Assembly: GCF_004028235.1 (NCBI RefSeq)
Contig: NZ_CP035037.1
Location: 1,612,001-1,676,000 of the forward strand
Reading direction: 5' to 3'
DNA: 64,000 bases
Origin: Leucobacter muris
GTDB taxonomy: Bacteria; Actinomycetota; Actinomycetes; Actinomycetales; Microbacteriaceae
In this document: positions 8,403 to 18,000 of the stretch, piece after piece
Layout of the letters: every line of letters begins with the position of its first letter
How positions within the stretch are numbered: the first letter of the stretch is position 1
Program-made: the position numbers and the translations under genes
The notes under the pieces: generated by a model
What the model saw: the letters and a program-made list of their open reading frames with translations, nothing else
Told to the model about the DNA's origin: nothing
The model's database searches: none

Positions 8403-9431
8403 ATGACGCGTGTCCAGATGATCGGCGTCTCCAAGCGCTATCCGGGTCGCGGCAAGGGCGCCGCGCAGGTGGTGGCGGTCGACGACGTCTCGATCGACGT
8501 GGCCTCGGGCGAGATCCACGCCATCATCGGCTATTCCGGAGCCGGCAAGAGCACCCTGCTGCGCCTCGTCAACGGCCTCGAGCGGGCGAGCTCGGGCCGC
8601 ATCCTGGTGGGCGACGACGAGATCACGAGCCTGCCCGAGGCGAGGCTGCGCGCGGTGCGCGGCCGCATCGGCATGATCTTCCAGCAGTTCAACCTGTTCC
8701 ATTCGAAGCGGGTGTCGAAGAACGTCGAGTACCCGCTCGTGGTGGCCGGCGTCTCTCCGGCGGAGCGCAAGCGTCGCGTGGCCGAGCTGCTCGACTTCGT
8801 CGGCCTCGGCGACAAGGCGGAGGCGTACACCGACCAGCTATCGGGCGGCCAGAAGCAGCGGGTCGGCATCGCTCGGGCGCTCGCGACGAACCCGGGTGTG
8901 CTGCTCGCCGACGAGGCCACGAGCGCGCTCGACCCGCAGACCTCCCAGGAGGTGCTCGCGCTGCTGAAGCGCGTCAACGACGAGTTCGGCATCACGATCA
9001 TCCTCATCACCCACGAGATGGAGGTCGTGCGCGGGATCGCCGATCGCGTCACCGTGATGGACGGGGGCCGCGCGGTGGAGCAGGGCGGCGTCTTCGACGT
9101 CTTCTCGAGCCCGCAGACCACCACGACCAGGCGCTTCGTGTCGAGCGCGCTGCCCACGGAGCCCCAGGCCGAGCACCTCGAGCAGCTGCGCGAGCGGCAC
9201 CGGGGCCGGCTGGTGACGCTCACATTCCGCGATGGAGACGTGGATCAGCCCGTCGTGTTCCGCACCCTCGCCGAGCGCGGCGTCGGGGTGAGCATCGTGC
9301 ACGGCGGCGTCACCGACGTGGGCGGCCGCAGCTTCGGCAAGCTCACCCTCGAACTCATCGGCGACGACCTGCGCGTCGAGCACGCGATCGCGGCGCTCGC
9401 GCAGGAGACCGACCTGGAGGTGCTGGTCTGA
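8403..9431 (+). CDS. metN: Methionine ABC transporter ATP-binding protein MetN
   Basis: 342 residues. The ABC ATPase domain has Walker A GYSGAGKST (43-51), Q-loop IFQQFNLF, signature LSGGQKQRVGIARAL, Walker B VLLADEATSALD and the switch His in LITHEMEVV. The C-terminal 90 residues form the NIL/ACT-like domain (around VVFRTLAERGVGVSIVHGG) that binds methionine and causes transinhibition in MetN proteins. It couples ATP hydrolysis to import through MetI. The start has GCAGGAGGGAGA just upstream (8386-8397), a strong RBS. The stop overlaps the metI start (TGATG). Confidence 0.95.
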   Translation: MTRVQMIGVSKRYPGRGKGAAQVVAVDDVSIDVASGEIHAIIGYSGAGKSTLLRLVNGLERASSGRILVGDDEITSLPEARLRAVRGRIGMIFQQFNLFHSKRVSKNVEYPLVVAGVSPAERKRRVAELLDFVGLGDKAEAYTDQLSGGQKQRVGIARALATNPGVLLADEATSALDPQTSQEVLALLKRVNDEFGITIILITHEMEVVRGIADRVTVMDGGRAVEQGGVFDVFSSPQTTTTRRFVSSALPTEPQAEHLEQLRERHRGRLVTLTFRDGDVDQPVVFRTLAERGVGVSIVHGGVTDVGGRSFGKLTLELIGDDLRVEHAIAALAQETDLEVLV

Positions 9432-10096
9432 TGGACAAGCTCATGGAGCTGCTCGCGAACGGCAAATTCCTCGAGGCGACGGTCGAGACGCTCGTCTACG
9501 TCGTGTTCGCGATGGGCATCGGCGGGGTGCTCGGCCTGATCATCGGCGTGCTGCTCACGGTCTCCCGACAGGGAGGCATCCTGCAGAACCGCGCCCTCTA
9601 CTGGACCCTGAACTTCCTCGTGAACTTCTTCCGGCCGATCCCGTTCGTGATCCTCATCGCCGCGATCCAGCCGCTCGCCCGCCTCGTCGTCGGCACGGGC
9701 ATCGGGGATCGCGCCCTGATCTTCGTACTCGTCTTCGCGGCGACCTTCGGCATCGCGCGACTCGTCGAGCAGAACCTGCTCACCGTGCCGCCCGGGGTGA
9801 TCGAGGCCTCGCGCGCCATGGGCGCCGGTCCGCTGCGCACCATCCTCACGGTGCTGATCCCCGAGGGTCTCGGCCCCGTCGTGCTCGGCTACACCTTCGC
9901 GTTCATCGCGGTGGTCGACATGACCGCGATGGCCGGCGTGATCGGCGGCGGCGGCCTCGGAAACCTCGCCCTGCAGTACGGCTACCGCCAGTTCAACCCG
10001 TGGGTCACGTGGTCGGCCGTGCTCATCATCATCGCCATCGTGCAGCTCGTGCAGCTGCTCGGCAACGTGTTCGCCCGCAAGCTGCTCCGGAGGTAG
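9431..10096 (+). CDS. metI: Methionine ABC transporter permease MetI
   Basis: 221 residues with about five membrane segments and the permease EAA loop EASRAMGAGPLRTILTVLIP that docks on MetN. The segments VNFFRPIPFVILIAAIQPLAR and AGVIGGGGLGNLALQYGY are characteristic of MetI. The start codon shares its A with the metN stop, so translation is coupled. Together with MetQ and MetN it forms a high-affinity methionine uptake system in the cytoplasmic membrane. Confidence 0.94.
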   Translation: MDKLMELLANGKFLEATVETLVYVVFAMGIGGVLGLIIGVLLTVSRQGGILQNRALYWTLNFLVNFFRPIPFVILIAAIQPLARLVVGTGIGDRALIFVLVFAATFGIARLVEQNLLTVPPGVIEASRAMGAGPLRTILTVLIPEGLGPVVLGYTFAFIAVVDMTAMAGVIGGGGLGNLALQYGYRQFNPWVTWSAVLIIIAIVQLVQLLGNVFARKLLRR

Positions 10097-10099
10097 CCC

Positions 10100-10951
10100 G
10101 TGTCATCAGCCCCGCCGCGCACCCTCGCCGATCTCCGGCGCGTCGCCGAGGAGTTCTGGCCCGCCTCGACCGCCGAGGGGTGGGACCGCGTCGGCCTCGT
10201 CTCCGGTGCGGGCGATGCGCCCCTGCGCCGGGTGCTGCTGGCGGTCGACGCGGTGGCGGCGACCGTCGACGAGGCGCTCGAGCTGGGCGCGGACGCTCTG
10301 CTCACGCACCATCCGCTGCTGCTGCGCGGCATTCACACGATCGCCGAGGACACCTCGAAGGGCGCGCTGCTCGCGAGGCTCATCCGCGGCGGTTGCGCGC
10401 TGCTCGCGGCGCACACGAACGCCGACCAGCCCGAGGGCGGCGTCTCGGCGGTCGTCGCCGAGCGGCTCGGCCTCGTGTCGGCCGAGGCGATCGTGCCGGC
10501 CGAGGGGCCCCGACCGGGCGAGGTGTTCGGCATCGGCAGGGTCGGCGACCTCTCCGAGGCGACCTCGCTGCGCGAGTTCGCCGAGCGGGTCGCGGCGATC
10601 CTGCCCGAGACCGTGAGCGGCGTGCGGGTGGCCGGCGATCCGGATCGGCCCGTGCGTCGCATCGCACTGCTCGGCGGGGCGGGGGACAGCCTGCTCGATC
10701 ACCCCGCGGTGCGCGCCGCCGACGTCTACCTCACCTCCGATCTGCGGCACCACCCCGCGCAGGAGTCGATCGAGCAGTCGCTCGCCGCGGGCGGGCCCGC
10801 TCTCGTGGACGTCGCGCACTGGGCGAGCGAATCGCTGTGGCTCGAGGGTGCGGCCGAGCGGCTCTCCGCCCGGCTGCCCGGCGTCGAGTTCGCGGTGAGC
10901 GGTCTGCGCACCGATCCGTGGAGCTTCGCGGTCGGGGCGTCGAGGCTCTGA
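10100..10951 (+). CDS. NIF3-like dinuclear metal center protein (YbgI/DUF34 family)
   Basis: 283 residues of the NIF3 family. Metal-ligand motifs are LLTHHPLLLRGI near residue 75, AAHTNADQPEGG near 100, and VDVAHWASE-type segment near 235. Some databases call the family GTP cyclohydrolase 1 type 2, but its true reaction is uncertain. The GTG start at 10100 follows CCGGAGG (10087-10093), which overlaps the end of metI, so it may be co-transcribed with the methionine importer. In many actinobacteria this gene sits directly before the zinc-ribbon coiled-coil gene, as here. Confidence 0.88.
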   Translation: MSSAPPRTLADLRRVAEEFWPASTAEGWDRVGLVSGAGDAPLRRVLLAVDAVAATVDEALELGADALLTHHPLLLRGIHTIAEDTSKGALLARLIRGGCALLAAHTNADQPEGGVSAVVAERLGLVSAEAIVPAEGPRPGEVFGIGRVGDLSEATSLREFAERVAAILPETVSGVRVAGDPDRPVRRIALLGGAGDSLLDHPAVRAADVYLTSDLRHHPAQESIEQSLAAGGPALVDVAHWASESLWLEGAAERLSARLPGVEFAVSGLRTDPWSFAVGASRL

Positions 10952-11109
10952 GCCTCGGCCCGATCCGGGCCTTCTCCGGACGCCGTCGCGGGCTCCGGCC
11001 CGGCGCGCCTGCCCGTGCTTCGGATCTCGCCGACGTCTCGGATCGGATCGCGCGTTGCGCCCCGAGACATCGGCGTGCTCCGAGCGAACGGCCGGGGGCG
11101 CCGCCCGGG

Positions 11110-11115
11110 TAGGCT
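11110..11115 (+). promoter_or_regulatory. -10 element (TAGGCT) for leaderless transcript of the CT398-like gene
   Basis: TAGGCT, then 7 nt, then ATG at 11123, with no Shine-Dalgarno sequence in between. Confidence 0.55.
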
Positions 11116-11122
11116 TGACCCC

Positions 11123-11851
11123 ATGAAAGCCAGCCCTCGCCAGCAGCAGCTGCTGCTCGACCTGCAAGACCGCGACAACACGATCGCCCGGCTCCGTCGC
11201 AAGCGCAGCACCCTGCCCGAGCGGGCCGAGCTCGACGGGCTGACCGGCGAGGCCGAGCAGGCGAAGGCGCGCTTCATGGCGGCGCAGCGCGAGCTCGACG
11301 CCCAGAACGCCGAGATCGCGCGCGTCGAGGCAGACGTGCAGCTCGTGAGCCAGCGCCGCGCGCGCGACGAGCAGCTGATCGCGGTGAGCACGTCGTCGAA
11401 GGAGGCGCAGGCGCTGCAGAGCGAACTCGACACGCTCGCGCGGCGGCAGAGCGAACTCGAGGATCGCGAGCTCGAGATCATGGAGGTGCAGGAGCGGGCG
11501 CAGGCCGAGTTCTCGGCCGCCCAGCAGGTGCTCGCCGGCGTCGACGAGCGCCGCGCCGCGATCAGGGCGAAGATCTCGGAGGCCGAGCAGCGCCTCGACC
11601 GCGAGCTCTCGTCGCGCGGCGAGGAGCGGGCCGGCATCGCGGCCGAGCTGCAGCGCGACCTGCTCGACCTCTACGAGGAGCTGCGGGGCCGCATCGGGAT
11701 CGGCGCGGCCCGTCTGCGGGGCGGCGTCTCGGAGGCCAGCAACATGTCCCTGACGCCGGCGGAGCTCAGCGACATCCGCTCGGCCGCCCCCGACGAGCTC
11801 GTCTTCTGCCCGGGCACCGGCGCGATCCTCGTGCGCGTCGAGGGGGAGTAG
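11123..11851 (+). CDS. CT398-like coiled-coil protein with degenerate zinc ribbon
   Basis: 242 residues. Residues 1-180 form a long coiled coil (LLLDLQDRDNTIARLRRKR and heptads through the middle), the two-helix stalk of CT398/HP0958-type proteins (family DUF164). The C-terminus normally carries a C4 zinc ribbon with two CxxC pairs. Here the segment around SNMSLTPAELSDIR and ELVFCPGTGAILVR retains only one cysteine, so zinc cannot be bound in the usual way. The family has been linked to sigma-54 or secretion factors in other phyla and is of unknown role in actinobacteria. It lies between a NIF3 gene and rnpB, a conserved arrangement. Leaderless start at 11123. Confidence 0.85.
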   Translation: MKASPRQQQLLLDLQDRDNTIARLRRKRSTLPERAELDGLTGEAEQAKARFMAAQRELDAQNAEIARVEADVQLVSQRRARDEQLIAVSTSSKEAQALQSELDTLARRQSELEDRELEIMEVQERAQAEFSAAQQVLAGVDERRAAIRAKISEAEQRLDRELSSRGEERAGIAAELQRDLLDLYEELRGRIGIGAARLRGGVSEASNMSLTPAELSDIRSAAPDELVFCPGTGAILVRVEGE

Positions 11852-11895
11852 CGCCCCGCGCCGCTGCCGCCGCGCACGCGCGGTAGACTGGATCC

Positions 11896-12276
11896 GGAAC
11901 GGGCTGGCGGGCGGTCGCGTCGCGGCACTTCGGTGCTCGCGCCGAGGAACGTCCGGGCTGCACAGAGGAGAACGGTGGGTAACACCCACCCGGGGCGACC
12001 CGCGAGAAAGTGCAACAGAGAGTAGACCGCCCGATGCGGCACGCTGCATCGGGTAAGGGTGAAAGGGTGGTGTAAGAGACCACCGGCGTTCGTGGTGACA
12101 CGGGCGGCCAGGTAAACCTCGTTCGCAGCAAGGCCAGACAGCAGACGTCGACGCTCCTCGCCGAGTCTGCGGGTAGGCCGCTAGAGGGTGTCGGCAACGG
12201 CGCCCCGAGAGAGATGACCGTCACCGGCCGGTTCGCCGGCCGGGACAGAACCCGGCGTACAGCCGGCCCGTTCCCC
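11896..12276 (+). ncRNA. rnpB: RNase P RNA, bacterial type A
   Basis: All universally conserved blocks occur in order: GAGGAACGTCCGGGCTGC (near 11943), ACAGAGAGTAGACCGCC (12013), GGGTAAGGGTGAAAGGGTG (12051), GTAAGAGACCACC (12072), AGGTAAACC (12111), GGTAGGCCGC (12173), GAGATGACCGTC (12212) and GACAGAACCCGGCGTACAG (12244). The ends are set by pairing AACGGG (11898) with CCCGTT (12267-12272) as helix P1. A TAGACT -10 box lies at 11884-11889. The RNA is the catalytic subunit that matures tRNA 5' ends. Confidence 0.96.
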
Positions 12277-12279
12277 TCT

Positions 12280-12327
12280 CCGCCCTGATGCTTCCGCGTG
12301 ATTCTGCGGAGGTATCAGGGCGGTTTC
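12280..12327 (+). terminator. Rho-independent terminator of rnpB
   Basis: Perfect 10-bp stem (CCGCCCTGAT with ATCAGGGCGG) extended by an inner near-complementary arm, followed by TTTCGTGT. It starts a few bases after the RNase P RNA 3' end. Confidence 0.8.
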
Positions 12328-12450
12328 GTGTCTCCGAGGAGCCCTGGACGCACCGTGGACACGGTGGCGGCGCGAGACGAGACCGCCCGACGCGATGATC
12401 GCGGGCTGCACCGCCGCGGCGATGTCGAGTCGTACGAGACCGCGGGCCGG

Positions 12451-13320
12451 TCACCCCGAGACGGTCAGCAGCTCGAAGCCGTCCTCCCGCACCACGATCG
12501 TGTGCTCGAACTGCGCCGTGACGCTCTTGTCGCGCGTGGTGACGGTCCAGCCGTCGTCCCACTGATCCCACTCGTACGAGCCGAGCGTGAGCATCGGCTC
12601 GACCGTGAAGACCATGTTCGGCTTGATGACGTCGCCGTAGGCCGGGGCCGAGTCGTAGTGGGGGATGATGAGACCCGAGTGGAACGACGAACCGACGCCG
12701 TGCCCGGTGAAGTCGCGCACCACGCCGTAGCCGAAGCGCTTCGCGTACGTCTCGATGACGCGACCGATCACATTGACCTGGCGCCCGGGCTTCGCCGCCT
12801 TGATGCCGCGCATCATGGCCTCGTGCGTGCGCTCGATGAGCAGGTCGACCTCCTCGGAGACCCGACCGACCCGGAAGGTGCGGTTGGTGTCGCCGTGGAA
12901 GCCGTCGAGGTAGGCAGTGACGTCGACGTTGACGAGGTCGCCCTCGCGCAGCACCGTGTCGTCGGGGATGCCGTGGCAGATCACCTCGTTCACCGACGTG
13001 CACGAGGAGGCCCGGTATCCGCGGTAGCCGAGCGTCGAGGGGTAGGCGCCCTGCGAGACGACGTACTCGTGCGCGACCCGGTCGAGCTCGGCCGTGGTGA
13101 CACCGGGACGCACGGCGTCGCCGACCGCGTCGAGCGCGCGCGAGGCGACCCGGCCCGCGGCTCGGATGCGCTCGATCTCCGCCTCGCTGTAGGTGTCGTC
13201 CCCCGTGTAGGCGGGAGGAGCCGCGAGGCCGACGTAGGGAGGACGGGCGATCTGCTGGGGGACGGTGCGCGGCTGGGGCGCGGAACCGGGGACCAAATGG
13301 CCGTGTGCGTCGAAGGGCAT
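12451..13320 (-). CDS. map: Methionine aminopeptidase type I
   Basis: 289 residues; removes N-terminal methionine from nascent proteins. The dinuclear metal ligands are all visible: Asp133 and Asp144 (LVNVDVTAYLDGFHGDTN), His207 (DFTGHGVG), Glu241 (FTVEPML) and Glu272 (QFEHTIVV), with the substrate His116 in VICHGIPD. A 40-residue N-terminal extension rich in Pro (PRTVPQQIARPPYVG) is typical of the longer actinobacterial MetAP. ATG 13320 is preceded by TAGACT at a 6-nt distance, so the mRNA is probably leaderless. It is convergent with rnpB. Confidence 0.95.
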   Translation of the reverse strand: MPFDAHGHLVPGSAPQPRTVPQQIARPPYVGLAAPPAYTGDDTYSEAEIERIRAAGRVASRALDAVGDAVRPGVTTAELDRVAHEYVVSQGAYPSTLGYRGYRASSCTSVNEVICHGIPDDTVLREGDLVNVDVTAYLDGFHGDTNRTFRVGRVSEEVDLLIERTHEAMMRGIKAAKPGRQVNVIGRVIETYAKRFGYGVVRDFTGHGVGSSFHSGLIIPHYDSAPAYGDVIKPNMVFTVEPMLTLGSYEWDQWDDGWTVTTRDKSVTAQFEHTIVVREDGFELLTVSG

Positions 13321-13326
13321 GCCTCT

Positions 13327-13332
13327 AGTCTA
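13327..13332 (-). promoter_or_regulatory. -10 element (TAGACT) for leaderless map transcript
   Basis: Minus-strand TAGACT, 6 nt, then ATG at 13320. Confidence 0.55.
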
Positions 13333-13423
13333 TGAAGTAGGCCCGGCTCGCCCGGGTCCTGATCGTCCGGAACCGACCGGGCGCCGAGCAGACGCGCGAT
13401 CCGCGCGAACCGAGGAGGTCATG

Positions 13424-13627
13424 ATGAGCAAGCGGGACTGGGGAGTCGACGACACCGAGGAGACCTACTGGTACAACACCCGCACCGGCGAGGTCGAGGA
13501 GGGGCCGCAGTCGCTCGGCATCGACCGGATCGGTCCGTTCAAGACGCGCGAGGAGGCCGCCAACGGCCCGGCCAAGCTGCAGGAGCGCGCCAAGGAGTGG
13601 GCGGAGGAGGACGCTCGGGAGGACTGA
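13424..13627 (+). CDS. Small SPOR-like hypothetical protein
   Basis: 67 residues, acidic, cytoplasmic. The core YWYNTRTGEVEEGPQS then IGPFKTREEA resembles a short half of a SPOR-type fold, and homologous short proteins in Microbacteriaceae are annotated as SPOR domain-containing; a peptidoglycan role is not implied by this. GAGGAGG (13412-13418) lies 5 nt before ATG 13424 and only 2 nt before the alternative ATG at 13421, so the second ATG is preferred. It is divergent from map and 102 bp upstream of glnA2. Confidence 0.72.
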   Translation: MSKRDWGVDDTEETYWYNTRTGEVEEGPQSLGIDRIGPFKTREEAANGPAKLQERAKEWAEEDARED

Positions 13628-13729
13628 GCCCCCGCTGAGAGGACGCGGTCGGCCCGCGCTGCCGAAACACGGATGTCACAGGGGCGCGCTAGTCTGGCAA
13701 TAATCGTCAACTGAGCGAACGGAGCCGGT

Positions 13730-15067
13730 GTGAGCAAGCAGCGCGATTTTGTTCTTCGCACCATCGAAGAGCGCGGCGTGAAATTCGTGCGTCTCTGGTT
13801 CAGCGACGTGTCGGGCACTCTGAAGTCGGTGGCGCTCGCCCCCGCCGAGGTCGAGGGCGCGTTCAGCGAGGGCATCGGCTTCGACGGATCCGCCATCGAG
13901 GGGCTCACCCGAGCGTACGAGTCCGATCTGCTGGCCGTGCCCGACCCCTCGACCTTCCAGCTGCTGCCGTGGCGCAGCATGTCCGCGCCCACGGCGCGCA
14001 TGTTCTGCGACATCCGCACCCCCAACGGCGAGCCCGCCGTCGCCGATCCCCGCAACGTGCTCAAGCGCACGCTGGCTCAGGCGGCCGAGCAGGGGTTCAC
14101 CTTCTACACGCACCCCGAGATCGAGTTCTACCTGCTGAAGTCCTCCGAGTACGGCTCCGAGGGCCCGGTGCCCGTCGATCGCGCCGGCTACTTCGACAAC
14201 GTGCCCGGAGGCACGGCGCACGACTTCCGTCGCGAAAGCGTCGCGATGCTCGAGGAGCTCGGCATCTCGGTCGAGTTCAGCCACCACGAGGCCGGGCCCG
14301 GCCAGAACGAGATCGACCTGCGCTACGCAGACGCGCTCACCATGGCCGACAACATCATGACGTTCCGCACCGTGGTGAAAGAGGTCGCGATCGCGCAGGG
14401 CGTGCACGCCACCTTCATGCCGAAGCCGCTCGTCGGTCAGCCCGGCTCGGGCATGCACACCCACCTCTCGCTCTTCGAGGGCGACGCCAACGCGTTCTAC
14501 GATCCGGGCGCCCGCTACCAGCTCTCGCAGACGGGCCGCCGCTTCGTGGCGGGCCTGCTGCGCCACGCGCCCGAGATCACCGCGGTCACCAACCAGTACA
14601 TCAACTCCTACAAGCGCCTGTGGGGCGGCGATGAGGCGCCCTCGTTCGTCAGCTGGGGGCACAACAACCGCTCCGCGCTGGTGCGCGTTCCGATGTACAA
14701 GCCCGGCAAGGGCGGCGCCGCGCGCGTCGAATACCGAGGCATGGACAGCGCGGTGAACCCCTACCTGGGCTTCTCGGTGCTGCTCGCGGCCGGTCTCAAG
14801 GGCATCCGCGACGAGTACGAGCTGCCTCCCGAGGCAGAGAACAACGTGTGGGCGCTGAGCGACGGCGAGAGACGGGCCATGGGCTTCGACCCGCTGCCCA
14901 CCAGTCTCGATCACGCGCTCGCGGTGATGGAGCGTTCAGAGCTGGTGGCCGAGACCCTCGGCGAGCAGGTGTTCGCCTACTTCATCCGCGACAAGCGCCG
15001 CGAGGTGAGCGAGTACCGCGCTCAGGTCACGCCCTACGAGCTCGGCTCGATGCTCGACACCATCTGA
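13730..15067 (+). CDS. glnA2: Glutamine synthetase paralogue GlnA2 (type I-alpha-like)
   Basis: 445 residues, the length of M. tuberculosis GlnA2. GS signatures are FDGSAIEGL (51-59), the metal and glutamate sites HPEIEFYLL (128-136), HHEAGPGQNEIDLRY (185-199), GSGMHTHLSLF (239-249), and RSALVRVP. It lacks the longer C-terminal block of GlnA1. The segment EYELPPEAE places Tyr363 where GlnA1 has its adenylylation tyrosine. GlnA2-type enzymes may make glutamine or, in Streptomyces relatives, gamma-glutamylate other amines; the sequence does not decide. GTG start 13730 with CGGAG 6 nt upstream. Followed 13 bp later by glnE, so the two are co-transcribed. Confidence 0.9.
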   Translation: MSKQRDFVLRTIEERGVKFVRLWFSDVSGTLKSVALAPAEVEGAFSEGIGFDGSAIEGLTRAYESDLLAVPDPSTFQLLPWRSMSAPTARMFCDIRTPNGEPAVADPRNVLKRTLAQAAEQGFTFYTHPEIEFYLLKSSEYGSEGPVPVDRAGYFDNVPGGTAHDFRRESVAMLEELGISVEFSHHEAGPGQNEIDLRYADALTMADNIMTFRTVVKEVAIAQGVHATFMPKPLVGQPGSGMHTHLSLFEGDANAFYDPGARYQLSQTGRRFVAGLLRHAPEITAVTNQYINSYKRLWGGDEAPSFVSWGHNNRSALVRVPMYKPGKGGAARVEYRGMDSAVNPYLGFSVLLAAGLKGIRDEYELPPEAENNVWALSDGERRAMGFDPLPTSLDHALAVMERSELVAETLGEQVFAYFIRDKRREVSEYRAQVTPYELGSMLDTI

Positions 15068-15080
15068 GAGGCGCTCCAGG

Positions 15081-18000
15081 GTGGCCGATCAGACCGAGCT
15101 GCGCCTCGCGGATGTGGCGCGCGCCGGCTTCCAAGACCTTTCCGAGTCGCGCGACGCGCTGCATGAGCTCGCCCGCAGCCTCGAGATCGGCGTCGACGAG
15201 CTGCTGCGAGCGTTCTCCGGCGCCGCCGACCCCGACGCGGCACTGATCCGCATCCGGCACCTCGCGGAATCCCACCCCGAGCGCGCCCGCGCCCTCGATC
15301 CTCGCCTGCTGCGTCGGCTCTGCCTGCTCATCGGCGCCTCGCCCGCACTCGGCGACTTCTTCGCGCGGCGCCCCGAACGGCTCGTCGGCATCCTCGAGAC
15401 CGGTGGGCGCGCGATCCACGCCGACGAGGCCCGCGCGGCCCTGCTCGACGCGGTGCGAGACGACGGCGCAGACGCTGCCGCCCCGAGTGCCGCGCTCACC
15501 GGCGAGAGCGGCTGGAACGCCCTGCGGGTGCGCTATCGCGAACTACTCTCGGAGCTGATGCTCTTCGATCTGCGACGCTCGAGGAAGGGCGAGGCCGCCG
15601 AGGCGTTCGAGGAGGTCGCGCTCTCGCTCTCCGCGCTCGCCGGGGCGGCGATCGAGGCTTCCCTCGCAGTCGCGCGCGCCACGCTGGTCGCGGGATGCTC
15701 GGGCCCGCCCGTGCCCTCGGAGCGCGTCGCCGCCGCGCAGCTCGCCGTCGTGGCCATGGGCAAGTGCGGCGCGGAAGAGCTCAACGTGGTCTCCGACGTC
15801 GACGTCGTCTTCATCGTCGCGAGCGCCGACGACGATGCGCTCGACGGCGATGCGCTGATCCGCGTCGGCACCCGGCTCGCAAGCGAGACGATGCGGGGGA
15901 TTCACGACCCCGCCTTCGAACCGCCGCTCTGGCAGCTCGACGCGAACCTGCGCCCGGAGGGCCGGCACGGCGCCCTCGTGCGCACCCTCGGTTCCATGCT
16001 CAGCTACTACGAGCGCTGGGCGAAGGCCTGGGAGTTCCAGGCCCTGCTGAAGGCCCGCCCGCTCGCCGGCGATTTGCACCTCGGCGGCGAGTTCGTGGAG
16101 CGCACGCGCGACCTCGTGTGGGCCTCATCATCGCGCGAGGACTTCGTGGGCTCGGTGCAGCGCATGCGCCAGCGCGTCACCGAGCACATCGCCGACGACG
16201 AACTCGAGGTGCAGCTCAAGCTGGGCCCCGGCGGGCTGCGCGACATCGAGTTCAGCGTGCAGCTGCTGCAGCTCGTGCACGGCCAGTACGACGACCGCCT
16301 GCACCTGCGCGGCACGCTGCCGTCGCTGCGCGCCCTCGTCGACGGCGGGTACGTCGCCCGCGGCGACGGCGAGCGGCTGGCGGCCGACTACCGCTTCCTG
16401 CGCGTGCTCGAGCACCGGCTCCAGCTGCGCGAACTGCGCCGCACCGCGATCATGCCCACCGACGAGGAGGCGCTGCGCGTGCTCGCGCGCGCCACCGGGC
16501 TCGCCGACAACGGCGGGCTGCTGCTCGAGAGCTGGGAGCGCACGAAACGCGAGGTGCGCGAACTGCATCTCAAGATCTTCTACGCCCCGCTGCTCAGCGC
16601 GGTCGCGGCGCTTCCGGAGGAGGAGCTGGTGCTCGGCAGCGACGAGGCGCGCGCGCGTCTCGTCAGCATCGGCTTCCGCGATCCCGACGGAGCGATGCGC
16701 CACCTCGCGGCGCTCACCCGCGGCACGTCGCGGCGGGCGCGCATCCAGCGCAACCTCATGCCGGTGCTGCTGCAGTGGCTGGCCGAGGGCACCGACCCCG
16801 ACTACGGGCTGCTCGCGTTCAGGCGCGTCAGCGAGGCGAACAGCGAGACCCCCTGGTACCTGCGCCTGCTGCGCGACGGCACCGAGGCGGCCGAGCGGCT
16901 CACGCGCGTGCTGTCGTGCTCGCGCTTCGCGGCCGAGTTGCTCGAGTCGCTGCCCGAGTCTGTGGCCTGGCTCGAGCGCGACGAGCAGCTGCGCCCCATG
17001 AGCCGCGAGCAGCTGTTCGCCGAGATGCGCTCGATGTCATCGCGTCGCGACGGCGCCGAGGCGGCGGCCGCGGCGCTGCGCACGGTGCACCGGCGAGAGG
17101 TGCTGCGGCTCGCGATGGGGCGCATCACCGGGGTGATCGGCGAGGCCGAGGTGGCGGCCGGCCTCGACGCTGCGCACACCGCGCTGCTCGACGCGCTGCT
17201 CACCGCGATCCGCCTCGACGCGGTCGTGAAGTGGGAGGGCGATCCGATCGAGCTCGCGCTCATCGGCATGGGCCGTTACGGCGGCGGCGAGCTGGGGTTC
17301 GCCTCGGACATCGATCTCATCGCCGTGTTCCGGGCCCCCGGCACCGTGGCCGCGGATCGTGCGTCCCGTGAGGCGGTGCGGCTGATCTCGGAGCTGCGCC
17401 GTCTCGTCTCGGATCCGCGGTTCCCCGTCGACCTCGACTTCGATCTGCGGCCCGAGGGCAAGAACGGGCCGCTCGCCCGCAGCCTCGACGCCTACCGCTC
17501 CTACTACCAGCGGTGGTCGGTGACGTGGGAGGCCCAGGCGCTGCTGCGCGCGCGAGCCGTCGGGGGAGACGCCGCCCTCGGCGCAGACTTCATCGAGCTC
17601 GCCGACGAGATCCGGTATCCCGCGTCCTTCGGCGAGAACGAGGTGCGCGAGGTACGGCGCATCAAGGCCCGGGTCGAGGCCGAGCGGCTGCCGCAGGGCG
17701 CCGATCCCCGTCGCCACCTGAAGCTGGGCCCGGGGGGCATCAGCGACGTCGAGTGGCTCGTGCAGCTGCTGCAGCTGCGCGAAGGGCAGCGCCACCCCGA
17801 GCTGCGCACCGTCTCGACGCTGCGCGCGCTCGAGGCCGCCAACGAGCTCGAGCTGCTCGGCCCGCACGAGGCCGACCACCTCGCAGACTCGTGGCGCTTC
17901 GCGAGCCGCGTGCGCTCGGCGCTGAAGCTGTGGACGGGCCGTTCCTCGGATTCGCTACCGGTCGATCGTACCGACCTCGACGGCATCGCCGGGGTGCTCG

